A stretch of 64,000 bases of DNA, taken from DAHUXN01 sp963811805. Its GTDB lineage: Bacteria > Acidobacteriota > Terriglobia > Acidiferrales > UBA7541. Below are positions 9,553 through 18,959 of this stretch, one piece after another (position 1 is the first letter of the stretch; each line of letters starts with the position of its first letter). The stretch lies in the NCBI GenBank assembly GCA_963811805.1, contig CAWESU010000001.1, forward strand, positions 620,001 to 684,000, written 5' to 3'. Both the position numbers and the translations under genes were made by a program. The notes beneath the pieces were generated by a model. It had not been told where the DNA came from and did no database searches. It worked only from the letters and a program-made list of their open reading frames with translations.

Positions 9553-9721
9553 CGGGTGACCCTCCGAGTCGCGCCGCGTCCGATCCCTGCACCACGAATC
9601 GCGCCACGACCCCGATTTGTCATTCCGAGCGAGGATGCAACGGGCATCTGACCAGCCTAGCGGGGAATCTGCTATTCACTCTTGTAGGCCGCTTTACCGC
9701 CACCAAATTCTTCTACGTTTT

Positions 9722-10236
9722 TCAGATGCCGCCTAATTCCACGGTAGAAACGACAAACCTCTGACTCTTGCAGTCGTAACGGAAATGAACATCGCTCCAA
9801 TCGGAAAAACCATATGTAAGCCTGTGTCTCATGTATGAGAGATGGGAGACGGAAACCTGGATTTCCAACACTGATCCATCGCTCCGCATCGGTTCGATCG
9901 TAAGAATAGCGAAGTGCTTCTTAAGTTTTTGGCATCTGTCTTTCTGCGCCTGCATATCCAAATACTCGACCCGATATTCCCCTTCCTCGGAAGGCAGTCC
10001 ATCGGTAATTCTGGGGTCACTCTCGACAAACATGTGTCTGTAGTCCGTGCCAGCGTGTTGCTATCGCTATCGTCAATGTAGCCCCAGGACTTCTACATTT
10101 CGCGGAGGCTCGCGAACAAAGCGACCGCGTATAGACTGTCTTTATTTGTATGGTTCGAGCCCTCCTGTGCAAGCGCGGGACAGAAACCGAAAAGAACCGA
10201 CAAGATAACGACAATCGACTTGCTCGTTACGCACAC
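9722..10236 (-). pseudogene. Small secreted protein of unknown function, disrupted by a stop and a frameshift
   Basis: The first intact piece starts with GTG at 10236 after a GGGAGGG ribosome-binding site and encodes a clear signal peptide (SIVVILSVLFGFCPALA, cleavage before QEG). It then runs to an in-frame TAG at 10095-10093. Read through, the same frame continues WGYIDDSDSNT and then a single-base deletion near 10045 moves translation into the frame of the C-terminal 103 residues (starting near MFVESDPRI), which end at 9722. Restored, the protein would have 171 residues. The segment is visibly lower in GC than its neighbours. No family is recognised. Two independent lesions make this a genuine pseudogene more likely than a sequencing error. 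The 103-codon frame alone could still be translated from its own ATG, but it has no good ribosome-binding site. Confidence 0.7.
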
Positions 10237-10382
10237 TGGACCCTCCCCGCTCGTTATGCTTTTGCCTTGCTGACCAGCCGAAGTGTCACGATGCTACCAC
10301 GTTGCTCCCCCCTAAAAAACTACCCCTCGAAACCCAATCGTTGCATAATCCGTCTCTGCAAAAGGAAAGAGGGGTGTCCACG

Positions 10383-13300
10383 ATGATCGCAAAACGCAAT
10401 CTTTGGTGTGTCTCCGTCTCTGCATTTCTCTTCGCGCTCGCTCTCGCGCTTCCCGTTCCCGTCACCCGCGCGAAAACCTCGCACCATCCGGCGGCATCGC
10501 CCGCGCACAAGACGGCCAAAGCCGCCGCCGCTCAGCCGCTCGACGAGGACTACACCGCCAAAATCCGCGAATACACCACTGAGCCCTATCTCTCCACGCC
10601 GCTCGTTGACCACCTTCCCGCCTCCGCCACCGTTCCTTCGCCCGACAAAATTCTCGGCTACGCCATCGGTACGCCCAACAAGCTCACCCACGTCGCCGAC
10701 ATCCACCGCTACTATCTCGCCCTCGCCAAATCCTCTCCGCGCGTCCGCACCTTCATCCTGGGCAAAAGCGAAGAGGGCCGCAACTTCATGGTCATCGCCA
10801 TCAGCGACGAGCAAAATATCGCCCAGCTCGATCATTACAAAGACATCACCGCCAAGCTCGCCGACCCGCGCAAGATCACTCCCGAAGAAGCCGCTGACCT
10901 CGAGAAAACCGGCAAGCCCTTCTACTGGCTCTCTGGCTCGATTCATTCTCCCGAAACCGGCTCGCCCGAAATGCTCATGGAGCTGGCCTATCGCCTGGCC
11001 GTCGAAGATTCGCCGATGATCGATCAGATTCGCAAAAACGTCATCGTGCTCATCACTCCCGTGCTCGAAGTCGATGGCCGCGACCGCGAAGTTGATCTCT
11101 ACAACTGGGAAAAGGCCAATCCGAATAAAGCCGCTCCCAGCCTCATTTATTGGGGACATTACGTCGCCCACGACAACAATCGCGACGGCATCGCCATGGC
11201 CCTCACTCTTTCCAAGATCCAGATGAAAACTTTCCTGACCTGGCATCCCCAGGTCCTGCACGATTTGCACGAATCCATTCCCTTCCTCTATATCTCCACC
11301 GGCACCGGTCCGTATAACGCCTGGCTCGATCCCATCGTGGAAAGTGAATGGCAGGAGCTGGCCTTCAACGAAGTGCAGCAAATGACCGCCTATGGCGTTC
11401 CCGGCGTGTGGACCCACGGTTTTTACGACGGCTGGGCGCCCAATTACATGATGTTCGCCGAAGCCGGACACAACGGCATCGGCCGCTTCTACGAAACTTT
11501 CGGCGGCCGCGGCGCGGACACCTCCGTGCAGACCGTTCCGGCGGAAGATACTTCCATCACCTGGTTCCGTCCAAACCCCCCAATGCCGAAAATCAATTGG
11601 TCCATTCGCGACAATGTCAATCTCCAGCAGAGCGCGCTGCTCATCGGCTTGAGTTACATGGCCCAGCGTCCCGAGGAATTTCTCGCGCGCTTCTACAACA
11701 TGAGCCGCCGCTCCATCGCCAAAGCCACCACCGAGGGTCCCGCCGCTTACGCGCTTCTCAACGACGGCAAGCGTCCCGCCCTCGACGCACATCTCGCGCG
11801 CCTTCTGCAGGACCAGGGCGTCGAGGTAGCTCGTTTGGATCAGGCCGTCACCGTCGCTTCGCCGACCTTCGCCGATCCTTTCGCGGACCAAAAGACGCCC
11901 GGCGCAAAATCGGCCGATGGAAACTCCTCCGCCGACAATTCCGGTCAGAGTTCAGCCCAGAACTCGCGTGACGGAAGAAGGCCTGCGGAAAATGCGCCCG
12001 CGAAAATCACCATTCCCGCCGGCAGCTACATCATCCGCATGGATCAGCCCTACAGCCGCGAAGCCGACATGCTTCTCGACACCCAGTATTATTCCATTCA
12101 CGATCCCACGCCCTATGACGACACCGGCTGGACTCTTGGCCCGCTCATGGACGTCTCCACTGTGCGCATCACCGATTCGTCCATTTTGAAAGCGCCCATG
12201 ACTCTCATCGACGGCCCGGTGCAGGCCGCGGGAAAAATCGATGGCGGCGGAGGTTCCTTCATCATCAATGCCAACGCCGAGCCCGCGCTCGCCACGCTGC
12301 GTTTCCGCCTCAGTGACGTAAAAATGTATGCGGCGGAAAATTCCTTCACCGCTGACGGTCAGAATTTCAACGCCGGCTCATTCATCATTCCCGCCGATGG
12401 CAATCCATCCAATCTTCGCGACGAACTTTCTTCCGCCGCGCAGGACCTCGGCCTTGAAATCCACGCCACCTCCGCCAACGTTTCCGTCGCGCGCCATCCG
12501 CTTGAAGTTCCGCGCATCGCGCTCGTTCACAACTGGATGAACACCCAGCCGGAAGGCTGGGATCGTCTGGCGCTCGAAGAATGTAAAGTTCCGTACGCTT
12601 ACATCTCCGATGCAGTCGTTCGCGAAACGCCGGACCTGCGCTCCAAATACGATGTCATCATTCTTCCGCCGTCCGCGCCAAGTCTCGCGCGCCTGATTAA
12701 CGGCGTGCCCATCAGAATTTTGCCCGACGGCAGCCAATACGGGAGCGCCATTCCCTGGGAAAAATCCGATTTGACCCCGAGCTTTGGTCTCGGCCCCGAT
12801 CAAGCCGCCGACATTCGCGGCGGCTTCGATTTTTCCGGCCTCGCGAATCTGGAAAAATTTGCCGAAGACGGCGGCTTGCTGATCACCATCGGCGGCAGCG
12901 CCGTGATTCCAACGGAAACCGGAATCACCGACACTGTCTCCATCGTTCCCACGCCACAATTGCACGCGCGCGGCGGGATTTTCAACGCCACCGTGGACGA
13001 TCCGCACAGTCCTGTAGTGTACGGCTATGACACTACAGTCCCGGTTTATTTCAATCAGGCGCCCGTCTTTCGCGTTTCGCTCACCGGCGGCGGTAGTGGA
13101 TTCGGCGGCGGTGGCGCCGACGGAGGAATGGCCGCGCGCACCAGCGGCCGCGGCTCGCTCACCGATCCCGACGTCCCGCAGGGCCGTCCGTACATCGCTC
13201 CCCCCGCCGAAGTGCATCGCACGCGCGCGCAGCAGGAACTTTACGTCCCGCCGGAGGAAGGAGAATTTTTGAGCGCGTACCTTCCGCCAAAATCTTTGTG

Positions 13301-13556
13301 CCCGCATGTGGTTTTGCGTTTCGCGGACGAAAAAGATTTGTGGGTCAGCGGAATGCTCGACGGCGGATCCGCGCTCGCGCAATCTCCCGCCATCGTCGAC
13401 GTTCCCGTCGGCCGCGGCCACGTCGTTCTGTTCGCGATCAATCCGATGTGGCGGCAAATCACGCAGGGCAGCTTCATGCTGCTGCTGAACGCGGCGATGA
13501 ACTACGACCACCTGAGCGACACACCCGCGGCCGCCGGCGGTCCGGCGACACCATGA
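10383..13556 (+). CDS. Exported M14 family zinc carboxypeptidase, large form
   Basis: A 1057-residue secreted metallopeptidase. The start ATG (MIAKRNLW) was chosen because it follows GGAAAGAGGGG and opens a signal peptide ending near residue 30 (VPVTRA); the longer frame upstream is not protein-like. The M14 domain covers about 90-430: HSPE (about 187, zinc ligands His and Glu), HDNNRDG (about 262, with the substrate-binding Arg) and LHDLHES (about 291, the third zinc ligand). The C-terminal half is a beta-rich region plus a segment resembling a class I glutamine-amidotransferase-like fold (VALVHNWMN..., DVIILPPSAPS); a Gly-rich linker sits near 900-925. It is a paralogue of the gene at 19141-22179 with the same domain order. 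The gene stands alone, divergent from the decayed small gene upstream. Confidence 0.88.
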   Translation: MIAKRNLWCVSVSAFLFALALALPVPVTRAKTSHHPAASPAHKTAKAAAAQPLDEDYTAKIREYTTEPYLSTPLVDHLPASATVPSPDKILGYAIGTPNKLTHVADIHRYYLALAKSSPRVRTFILGKSEEGRNFMVIAISDEQNIAQLDHYKDITAKLADPRKITPEEAADLEKTGKPFYWLSGSIHSPETGSPEMLMELAYRLAVEDSPMIDQIRKNVIVLITPVLEVDGRDREVDLYNWEKANPNKAAPSLIYWGHYVAHDNNRDGIAMALTLSKIQMKTFLTWHPQVLHDLHESIPFLYISTGTGPYNAWLDPIVESEWQELAFNEVQQMTAYGVPGVWTHGFYDGWAPNYMMFAEAGHNGIGRFYETFGGRGADTSVQTVPAEDTSITWFRPNPPMPKINWSIRDNVNLQQSALLIGLSYMAQRPEEFLARFYNMSRRSIAKATTEGPAAYALLNDGKRPALDAHLARLLQDQGVEVARLDQAVTVASPTFADPFADQKTPGAKSADGNSSADNSGQSSAQNSRDGRRPAENAPAKITIPAGSYIIRMDQPYSREADMLLDTQYYSIHDPTPYDDTGWTLGPLMDVSTVRITDSSILKAPMTLIDGPVQAAGKIDGGGGSFIINANAEPALATLRFRLSDVKMYAAENSFTADGQNFNAGSFIIPADGNPSNLRDELSSAAQDLGLEIHATSANVSVARHPLEVPRIALVHNWMNTQPEGWDRLALEECKVPYAYISDAVVRETPDLRSKYDVIILPPSAPSLARLINGVPIRILPDGSQYGSAIPWEKSDLTPSFGLGPDQAADIRGGFDFSGLANLEKFAEDGGLLITIGGSAVIPTETGITDTVSIVPTPQLHARGGIFNATVDDPHSPVVYGYDTTVPVYFNQAPVFRVSLTGGGSGFGGGGADGGMAARTSGRGSLTDPDVPQGRPYIAPPAEVHRTRAQQELYVPPEEGEFLSAYLPPKSLCPHVVLRFADEKDLWVSGMLDGGSALAQSPAIVDVPVGRGHVVLFAINPMWRQITQGSFMLLLNAAMNYDHLSDTPAAAGGPATP

Positions 13557-13978
13557 GCGAACAATAGGCGAACACTACTTTAGGGCCGAGCCGGCCAAAT
13601 TGTCTCTCGCGGACCCGTTTTTTGGTGAAAATTGGCCTGGTGGAGCAGGCCATCGATTTTCGCGTTTTTTCGACCCCTTTCGCGGGGCGCATTTTTCATT
13701 TTTGCGAAAAAGCCAACAAAAATGCGGTTTTCGATACATACCCCCTAGGATGAGCAGAGTGGCGGCGCGCGGGCGCGAGCAGGCCAATTCTCAAAAATCG
13801 GGTCAAATTCCGATTATAGGACCAGGCCATTCATATAGACTAACGATAGGAGCAAAAACCGGGGGCTTAACCCCCTTCCCGGCGCAAGGCAGCCGGTGTC
13901 AGTTGCCAGAAAGGGCGAACCGTGAAGACATCGCGTCGGTGAGGCGCGCATGAAAGCAAGTAAAAGCGTTCCTTCCGT
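13557..13978. other. Structured, A/T-richer intergenic region
   Basis: About 420 bp with no credible gene. Several perfect hairpins are visible: GGCCTG/CAGGCC at 13634-13651; a nested pair with outer arms GCATTTTT (13689-13696) and AAAAATGC (13718-13725) around an inner TTTTT-GCG-AAAAA; and GGGGG-CTTAA-CCCCC at 13861-13875. The first two may end the M14 peptidase transcript, although no canonical T tract follows a strong stem. The density of inverted repeats suggests a mobile intergenic element or a structured RNA. Confidence 0.45.
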
Positions 13979-14100
13979 TCATAACGAAGAGCGACCGCGG
14001 GATGTAACAGGCGGCCAACGCGACGAGCGTGAGCAGAACGGTGACGCCGGCGATACTCGGCGCGACCGCCGAAGAGCATCATGCTCACGAAGCGCGCGAC
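13979..14100 (-). pseudogene. ADOP permease C-terminal remnant
   Basis: Read on the minus strand in shifting frames, this piece matches the end of ADOP/FtsX-type permeases such as the one at 15756-18383: a MMLFG motif, then after a frameshift SIAGVTVLLTLVALAACYIP, then ALRYE. The conserved linker between CYIP and ALRYE (normally ARRAMRVDPMV) is deleted. The flanking DNA after the stop is also similar to that after the intact ADOP gene (AGCAAG...AAAAGCGTTCC at 13955 versus AGCAAGCAAGAGCGTTCC at 15735), showing that the homology extends beyond the reading frame. This is a duplicated permease gene almost completely eroded. Confidence 0.7.
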
Positions 14101-14293
14101 AGGAAGAATCCATCGAGAACATCCTGATGTTTGAAAAGGGGGCCGTATCGCGCAAGCGCGAGGGCGATGCGGCGGCGTCCGTGTAGATTTGCGCCGGGCT
14201 GGCGCGAACTGACCGAGCTAGGAACGACAACCGATTTCTTGAGTTGGGCAAACTGAATGTGTCCGAGCGGACAGAAAACGAATTTAAGGAAAG

Positions 14294-15691
14294 ATGGGCG
14301 CTATGAAAACAGGAGATGGCACGAGTAAGAAAATGAAGCGGCGGGGCAGGATACGGGCGAAGCGGCGGGGCGCGGTGATGGCGACGGTGGCGGGCGTTGC
14401 CGGAGTGATCGCTTTCAGTGGCTTTGCGGCGATCGCGCAAAAGCAAAGTGTGCGCGCAAACCCATCGACGGGAGCAGCGGTCGCGGGCTTCGCGCGGAAT
14501 TCAGATGCGCAGGCCAATATTTCTGCAAGCGCGGCGATTACAGGCCTCCCTCAACACCAAAGCCTACAGGTAAATGCCGATGTGGACGTGGCGGGCACGG
14601 GCTTGGCGCTAGAGCAAAGCGCGCGGACGAATGCGCCCGCGCAAACGGCGCGTGCGGGGCAGGCGGCGACAGAAGCATTCACGCGGGAAGATGCGCGCGC
14701 GGCGATTGCGGCGTCGCAGGCGATTGCGACTGGCGGAATCAATGAGCTGAAGACGGTGGAGATTGGCGGAATCAAGCAATGGATCAGCGTGCGCGGAAAT
14801 AATCCGGCGAATCCGATCCTGCTGTTCCTGCACGGCGGGCCGGGGTCGCCGATGATGCCGGAGAGCTGGACGTTCCAGAAGCCGTGGGAGGATTTTTTCA
14901 CGGTGGTGCAGTGGGATCAGCGCGGAACTGGAAAAACGTTTTCGGCGATGAACCGGCAGCCGGATAAATCGATGACCATTGAAAAGATGCAAGCGGACGC
15001 GGAGGAGCTGATCGAGCTGCTGCTCCGCACGTACGGAAAGAAGAAGATTTTTCTGATGGGGCATTCGTGGGGGAGCATTTTGGGAGTGAAAGTGGCGCAG
15101 CACCGGCCGGATTTGCTTTATGCGTACATCGGCGTGGGGCAAGTGGTGAACGGAGAGCGGAACGAGGTGGTCGGTTATCGAGAGACGCTGGCGCAAGCGG
15201 AGAAGGTCGGGAATCAGGCGGCGATTCAAGCGTTGGAGGCGATGGCGCCGTATCCGAATCCGGAGGGATTCACTCCGATGGCGAAAGTGCTGGCGGAGCG
15301 CAGATGGGACGTGGCGCTGGGCGGAATGGTGTATGGGCAAACGAAAAATGATGTGTCGCGGATTTGGGCGCTGAGCCCGGAGTACACGGACTACGACGAC
15401 GCGTCGGCGGGGCTGGGGGAGATCAGCTCGGTGGAGATTTTGCTCCCGCAGATGGAAAAAGTGAATTTCGACAAGGTGACGACGTTCCAGTGCCCGGTGT
15501 TTATTTTTGCCGGGGCGGAGGACCGGACGACTCCGGAGAGCGTGGCGGAAAAATACTACGAAAGCATTCAGGCGCCGGAGAAGAGATTTTTCAAGATCGA
15601 GCGCGCGGCGCACTACGTGGTGACGGAGGCGCCGGGCGAGGTGCTGATGGATTTGGTGGAGTATGTGAGGCCGGTGGGGGAGAGGCAGTGA
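14294..15691 (+). CDS. Proline iminopeptidase-like alpha/beta hydrolase with repeat-bearing N terminus
   Basis: A 465-residue serine hydrolase. Residues 1-30 are Lys/Arg-rich, followed by a hydrophobic segment (about 27-48) that is a signal peptide or anchor. Residues 51-126 are four 19-residue imperfect tandem repeats. The hydrolase fold begins near 145: HGGPGSP (oxyanion loop), GHSWGS (nucleophile Ser about 258), FAGAEDRTTP (acid) and ERAAHYVVTEAPGEV (His). This resembles the proline iminopeptidase group, but substrate cannot be told. A second ATG at 14303 (MKTGDGTS) is an equally possible start; AAGGAAAG lies only a few bases before the first ATG. The gene converges on the ADOP permease gene, with stops 64 bp apart. 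Confidence 0.82.
   Translation: MGAMKTGDGTSKKMKRRGRIRAKRRGAVMATVAGVAGVIAFSGFAAIAQKQSVRANPSTGAAVAGFARNSDAQANISASAAITGLPQHQSLQVNADVDVAGTGLALEQSARTNAPAQTARAGQAATEAFTREDARAAIAASQAIATGGINELKTVEIGGIKQWISVRGNNPANPILLFLHGGPGSPMMPESWTFQKPWEDFFTVVQWDQRGTGKTFSAMNRQPDKSMTIEKMQADAEELIELLLRTYGKKKIFLMGHSWGSILGVKVAQHRPDLLYAYIGVGQVVNGERNEVVGYRETLAQAEKVGNQAAIQALEAMAPYPNPEGFTPMAKVLAERRWDVALGGMVYGQTKNDVSRIWALSPEYTDYDDASAGLGEISSVEILLPQMEKVNFDKVTTFQCPVFIFAGAEDRTTPESVAEKYYESIQAPEKRFFKIERAAHYVVTEAPGEVLMDLVEYVRPVGERQ
14444..14671 (+). repeat. Four 57-bp degenerate tandem repeats within the hydrolase gene
   Basis: Four consecutive units of exactly 57 bp (14444, 14501, 14558, 14615) encode 19-residue units beginning QSVRAN, SDAQAN, QSLQVN and QSARTN and continuing with Ala/Gly/Val-rich sequence. 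Three of the four start with the codons CAA AG(T/C). The units diverge strongly in DNA, so the expansion is old. Confidence 0.75.
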
Positions 15692-15755
15692 CCCTTCGTT
15701 CCTCAGGGCAATCGAGTGACAAGTGATGAGTGACGAGCAAGCAAGAGCGTTCCTC

Positions 15756-18383
15756 CTATTCGTGGCGCAACGCGACCATGGGGTCGACGCGCATGGCGCG
15801 GCGGGCGGGGATGTAGCAGGCGGCGAGAGAGACGAGCGTGAGCAGAATGGCGACGCCGGCGAAAGTCAACGGATCGGTGGCGCTGACGCCGAACAACATG
15901 GTCGCTAGCAGCCGTGTCAGGGCCAAAGCTCCACCGACGCCCACAGCGACGCCGATCAAGATGAAGTGCATGCCGTGGCCGAGGACGAGACGCAGGACGT
16001 CGGCCCCGCGCGCACCAAGGGCCATTCGGACGCCAATTTCATGGGTCCGCTGCGCCACTGAGTAGGCCACCACTGCGTAGCATCCAATGGCCGCGAGGAT
16101 GAGAGCAAGCAGGGCAAAAATGCCGAGAAGAAACATGTGCGACCATTGCGAGGAAAGCGAATCGTCGACGACTGCTTTCATGGTGCGAACTGCCGCGATG
16201 GGCTGGTTTTTGTCGACGACGAGGATTTCGCCGCGGATAGACTTGGCCATTGCGGACGGGTCGCCGGAGGTGCGAATGACAAGGTCCATCGAAGCGGTGG
16301 GCGATTGTTGCTGGGGGAAATACATCTCCATCTCTTTGGACTGTCCCAGGCTTGAATGATGAACGTTGCCAACCACGCCGACGACGAGATAGGCCTGACC
16401 CGTGCTGAACTGTCTACCCACAGGATCTTGCCCCGGCCAGAGGTAGTTGGCCAAGCTCTCGCTTATGATGGCAACGCGAGTTGCGGCGTGACTGTCCTGA
16501 TCAGAGAAATAACGGCCTTTCAGGAGCGGAATGCGAAGCGTGCGAAAGTAGTCTCCGGAAACAACGAAAAAGGAAGCGGCGCTGTCGAACGGGTGATCCG
16601 GGTTTATCGGACGGCGTTCTGTGGAGACCAGCAACGCGAAGGAGGGAGACTGACCCAACGGAACATAGTTGATGGCACCCACGGACTCAACTCCTGGTAG
16701 GGATTTCAAGCGACGGAAGACCTGGTCAAAATAATCGGTGATTTGAGGCCCAGCGTGATAGGCGGCGTCGGGAAGGGAGATGTTCAGGGTTAGGACTTGG
16801 CCGCCGTCGAATCCTGGCTGGACATCGAGGAGGCGGACCAGAGTACGAACCATCAAGCCCGCGCCAGTCGAGAGGACCACGCTCAGAGCGATCTGCGTGA
16901 CCAGAAGCGCTCCACGAATGCGCGCATGGCCGCGAGTGCCGGGAATCGCCAAACCATCTTTGAGGGAGTTCGAGAGATCGATTTTCGTCGCGGCCCACGC
17001 GGGAGCCAAGCCGAATAGCAAGCCCACGCCGCAGCTCAGGAGAGCGGTGAACGCAAGGACTCGCCCATCGATGGCAATCGGCGTAAGTGTCGGCAGCGCG
17101 ACGGGCAGCTCCGCGATGAGGAAACGTAGGCTCCAGAAAGCGAGGAGCACGCTCAACGATCCTCCCATCAAAGCGAGGAGCACGTTTTCAGTCAGAAGCT
17201 GGCGAATCAATCGCGCGCGTCCGGCACCCATGGCCGAGCGAACGGCCACTTCGCGCTGGCGGTTCATGCTGCGCGAAAGCACCAGGTTAGCGACATTGGC
17301 GCAAGCAATCAGTAGAACGCAGCCGACTGCCCCGAGGAGCAGCAAGAGCACAGTGCGGCTGTTTTCGGTGAGATTGTCCTGCAGGCGCATCAGGACGACG
17401 CCCGGGCCACCGAGTTTTCGAAAAAGCGAATCTTCGTTGCGGACACGCTCGGTAATGACATTCATCTCGGCCTGCGCCTCTGCGAAGGATGTGCCCCGCC
17501 GCAGCCGGCCAATCAGGTCGGTGAAGATGACGCCGCGGTCGATGGTGTCGTCGCCGACGCCTCTGGGCACCCAGATTTCCGTTCCCGCTGGGAATTGGAA
17601 GCCTCGCGGCATGACGCCGAGGACCGTGATGGGACGAGCGTTGACCACCACTGGCTTGCCAACGATATTCGCATCGGAATGGTAGCGTTCCTGCCACAAG
17701 CTCCAACTCAGGACAACTCCGGTGGCGGCGCCATGCGCATCGACGGAAAAATCCTGGCCGAGCGCGGGCGCGACGCCCAACACGCGGAAAAACTCCGGCG
17801 TGATTTGGGCTGCATGTACGGATTCCGGCCCACCCTCGCCCGTCAGATTGACATTTCCGGGGTGATAGGCTGCCACGGCTTCAAAAGAGTGAACATGCGT
17901 TCGCCAGCTCACGGGATCCATCTGCTCGGCCGCCGCGATGGACACGCCACCCTGAGCATTAACCGGAGGGGAATCGCCGAGATGGTTGAGAATGGGAGTC
18001 GCGTTGCCGCCCAGAACCACAATTCTCTGAGTGTCTGGGAACGGAAGGCTTCTGAGAAGGACCGCGTTGACGACGGAGAAGATGGCGGTGTTGGCGCCAA
18101 TGCCGAGGGCGAGGGTGAGAATGGCGACGGCGGCAAAGCCGGGAGATCTGCGCAAAATGCGCGCGGCGTAGCGAACATCCTGGCAGAGATGATCGAACCA
18201 GAGCCAGTGGCGGGAATCGTAGAAGCGCTCTTGAGTTTTGGTGACATTGCCGAAGGCGCGGTAGGCGGCGTTGTGGGCGTCCGCGGCGCTGAGGCCCTGC
18301 TCGCGCAGGCGCTCCTCCTCCAGTTGGATGTGAGCTGCGATTTCGGCGGTGAAGTCCGTGGCCTTACGTTTGCGGTGGAACAT
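15756..18383 (-). CDS. ADOP family permease (MacB/FtsX-like, two permease halves)
   Basis: An 875-residue inner-membrane protein of the acidobacterial duplicated orphan permease family (TIGR03434 type). A cytoplasmic N-terminal segment (EIAAHIQLEEERLREQGLS) is followed by the first membrane helix after DVRYAARILRRSPGF (LTLALGIGANTAIF). A periplasmic domain of about 230 residues comes next, then three helices, a second periplasmic domain and three more helices ending in ARRAMRVDPMVALRHE. No ATPase domain is present or adjacent, hence 'orphan'. It lies 208 bp downstream of a PadR-type regulator on the same strand, the usual arrangement for this family. Function is unproven; MacB-like mechanotransmission for export is the common guess. 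Confidence 0.9.
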   Translation of the reverse strand: MFHRKRKATDFTAEIAAHIQLEEERLREQGLSAADAHNAAYRAFGNVTKTQERFYDSRHWLWFDHLCQDVRYAARILRRSPGFAAVAILTLALGIGANTAIFSVVNAVLLRSLPFPDTQRIVVLGGNATPILNHLGDSPPVNAQGGVSIAAAEQMDPVSWRTHVHSFEAVAAYHPGNVNLTGEGGPESVHAAQITPEFFRVLGVAPALGQDFSVDAHGAATGVVLSWSLWQERYHSDANIVGKPVVVNARPITVLGVMPRGFQFPAGTEIWVPRGVGDDTIDRGVIFTDLIGRLRRGTSFAEAQAEMNVITERVRNEDSLFRKLGGPGVVLMRLQDNLTENSRTVLLLLLGAVGCVLLIACANVANLVLSRSMNRQREVAVRSAMGAGRARLIRQLLTENVLLALMGGSLSVLLAFWSLRFLIAELPVALPTLTPIAIDGRVLAFTALLSCGVGLLFGLAPAWAATKIDLSNSLKDGLAIPGTRGHARIRGALLVTQIALSVVLSTGAGLMVRTLVRLLDVQPGFDGGQVLTLNISLPDAAYHAGPQITDYFDQVFRRLKSLPGVESVGAINYVPLGQSPSFALLVSTERRPINPDHPFDSAASFFVVSGDYFRTLRIPLLKGRYFSDQDSHAATRVAIISESLANYLWPGQDPVGRQFSTGQAYLVVGVVGNVHHSSLGQSKEMEMYFPQQQSPTASMDLVIRTSGDPSAMAKSIRGEILVVDKNQPIAAVRTMKAVVDDSLSSQWSHMFLLGIFALLALILAAIGCYAVVAYSVAQRTHEIGVRMALGARGADVLRLVLGHGMHFILIGVAVGVGGALALTRLLATMLFGVSATDPLTFAGVAILLTLVSLAACYIPARRAMRVDPMVALRHE

Positions 18384-18591
18384 AACCTAATCTCCCGAAG
18401 TCCGTGAAAAGCGCAAGGGCCTCACTACGAATACATCGCGCGGACAAGGCGCCCTTCCTGTGTCAGGGTAAACGCGAAAGGGAGAAAGCACATTGTGTAT
18501 GAAAGGCCCGTTCATGAAGCCAATCAGCGTATGGCGATTGCGGCGAAATATTCTTGCGAAGATGCGTGAGAGAGCGCTTCGCGGCATGGGA

Positions 18592-18951
18592 CTAAGCCTC
18601 CTCGGACTCCAGAATGCGTCCGATCGCTGCGGTCAGCCGGTTCCACTTGGCGGTTTCGGCCACCAGTTGTTTACGTCCGGCGGAGGTGAGCGAGTAAAAA
18701 CGGGCCTTGCGATTATTGGCGGAAGTTCCCCACTTGGCGGAGATCCAGCCGCGTTCCTCGATGCGCTGGAGGGCGGGGTAGAGGGCGCCGTGCTCGACGA
18801 GGAGTTCTTCGTCGGAAGTTTGTTGGATGGCGCGCGCGATGCCCTGGCCGTGTTGCGAGCCGAAGATCAGGGTGCGCAGGATGAGTAAGTCCAGAGTGCC
18901 TTGGAGGAGCTCGAGGCGCTGCTGGTCTGTTTTGTTATCTTGGGTAGACAT
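18592..18951 (-). CDS. PadR family transcriptional regulator
   Basis: A 119-residue winged-helix repressor. The family pattern is plain: LLQGTLDLLILRTL (helix 1), HGQGIARAIQQTS, then EHGALYPALQRIEERGWISAKWG and KARFYSLTSAGRKQL in the wing. The C-terminal helix is short, as in the PadR-s2 subgroup. It precedes the ADOP permease at 15756-18383 and probably controls it. The start ATG at 18951 lies only 8 bp beyond a good -10 element and has no Shine-Dalgarno sequence, so the mRNA is probably leaderless. Confidence 0.92.
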   Translation of the reverse strand: MSTQDNKTDQQRLELLQGTLDLLILRTLIFGSQHGQGIARAIQQTSDEELLVEHGALYPALQRIEERGWISAKWGTSANNRKARFYSLTSAGRKQLVAETAKWNRLTAAIGRILESEEA

Positions 18952-18959
18952 TTGACAGG

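Noticed and set aside
10320..11891. 523-codon minus-strand frame opposite the first M14 gene
   Set aside because: Gly/Asp/Val-rich shadow without domains; the plus-strand gene is clearly coding.
13867..18587. Possible shared repeat around ACATCGCG at 13927 and 18431 near two ADOP genes
   Set aside because: Only short blocks match (ACATCGCG, AGGCGC) and spacing differs; too weak to call a repeat.
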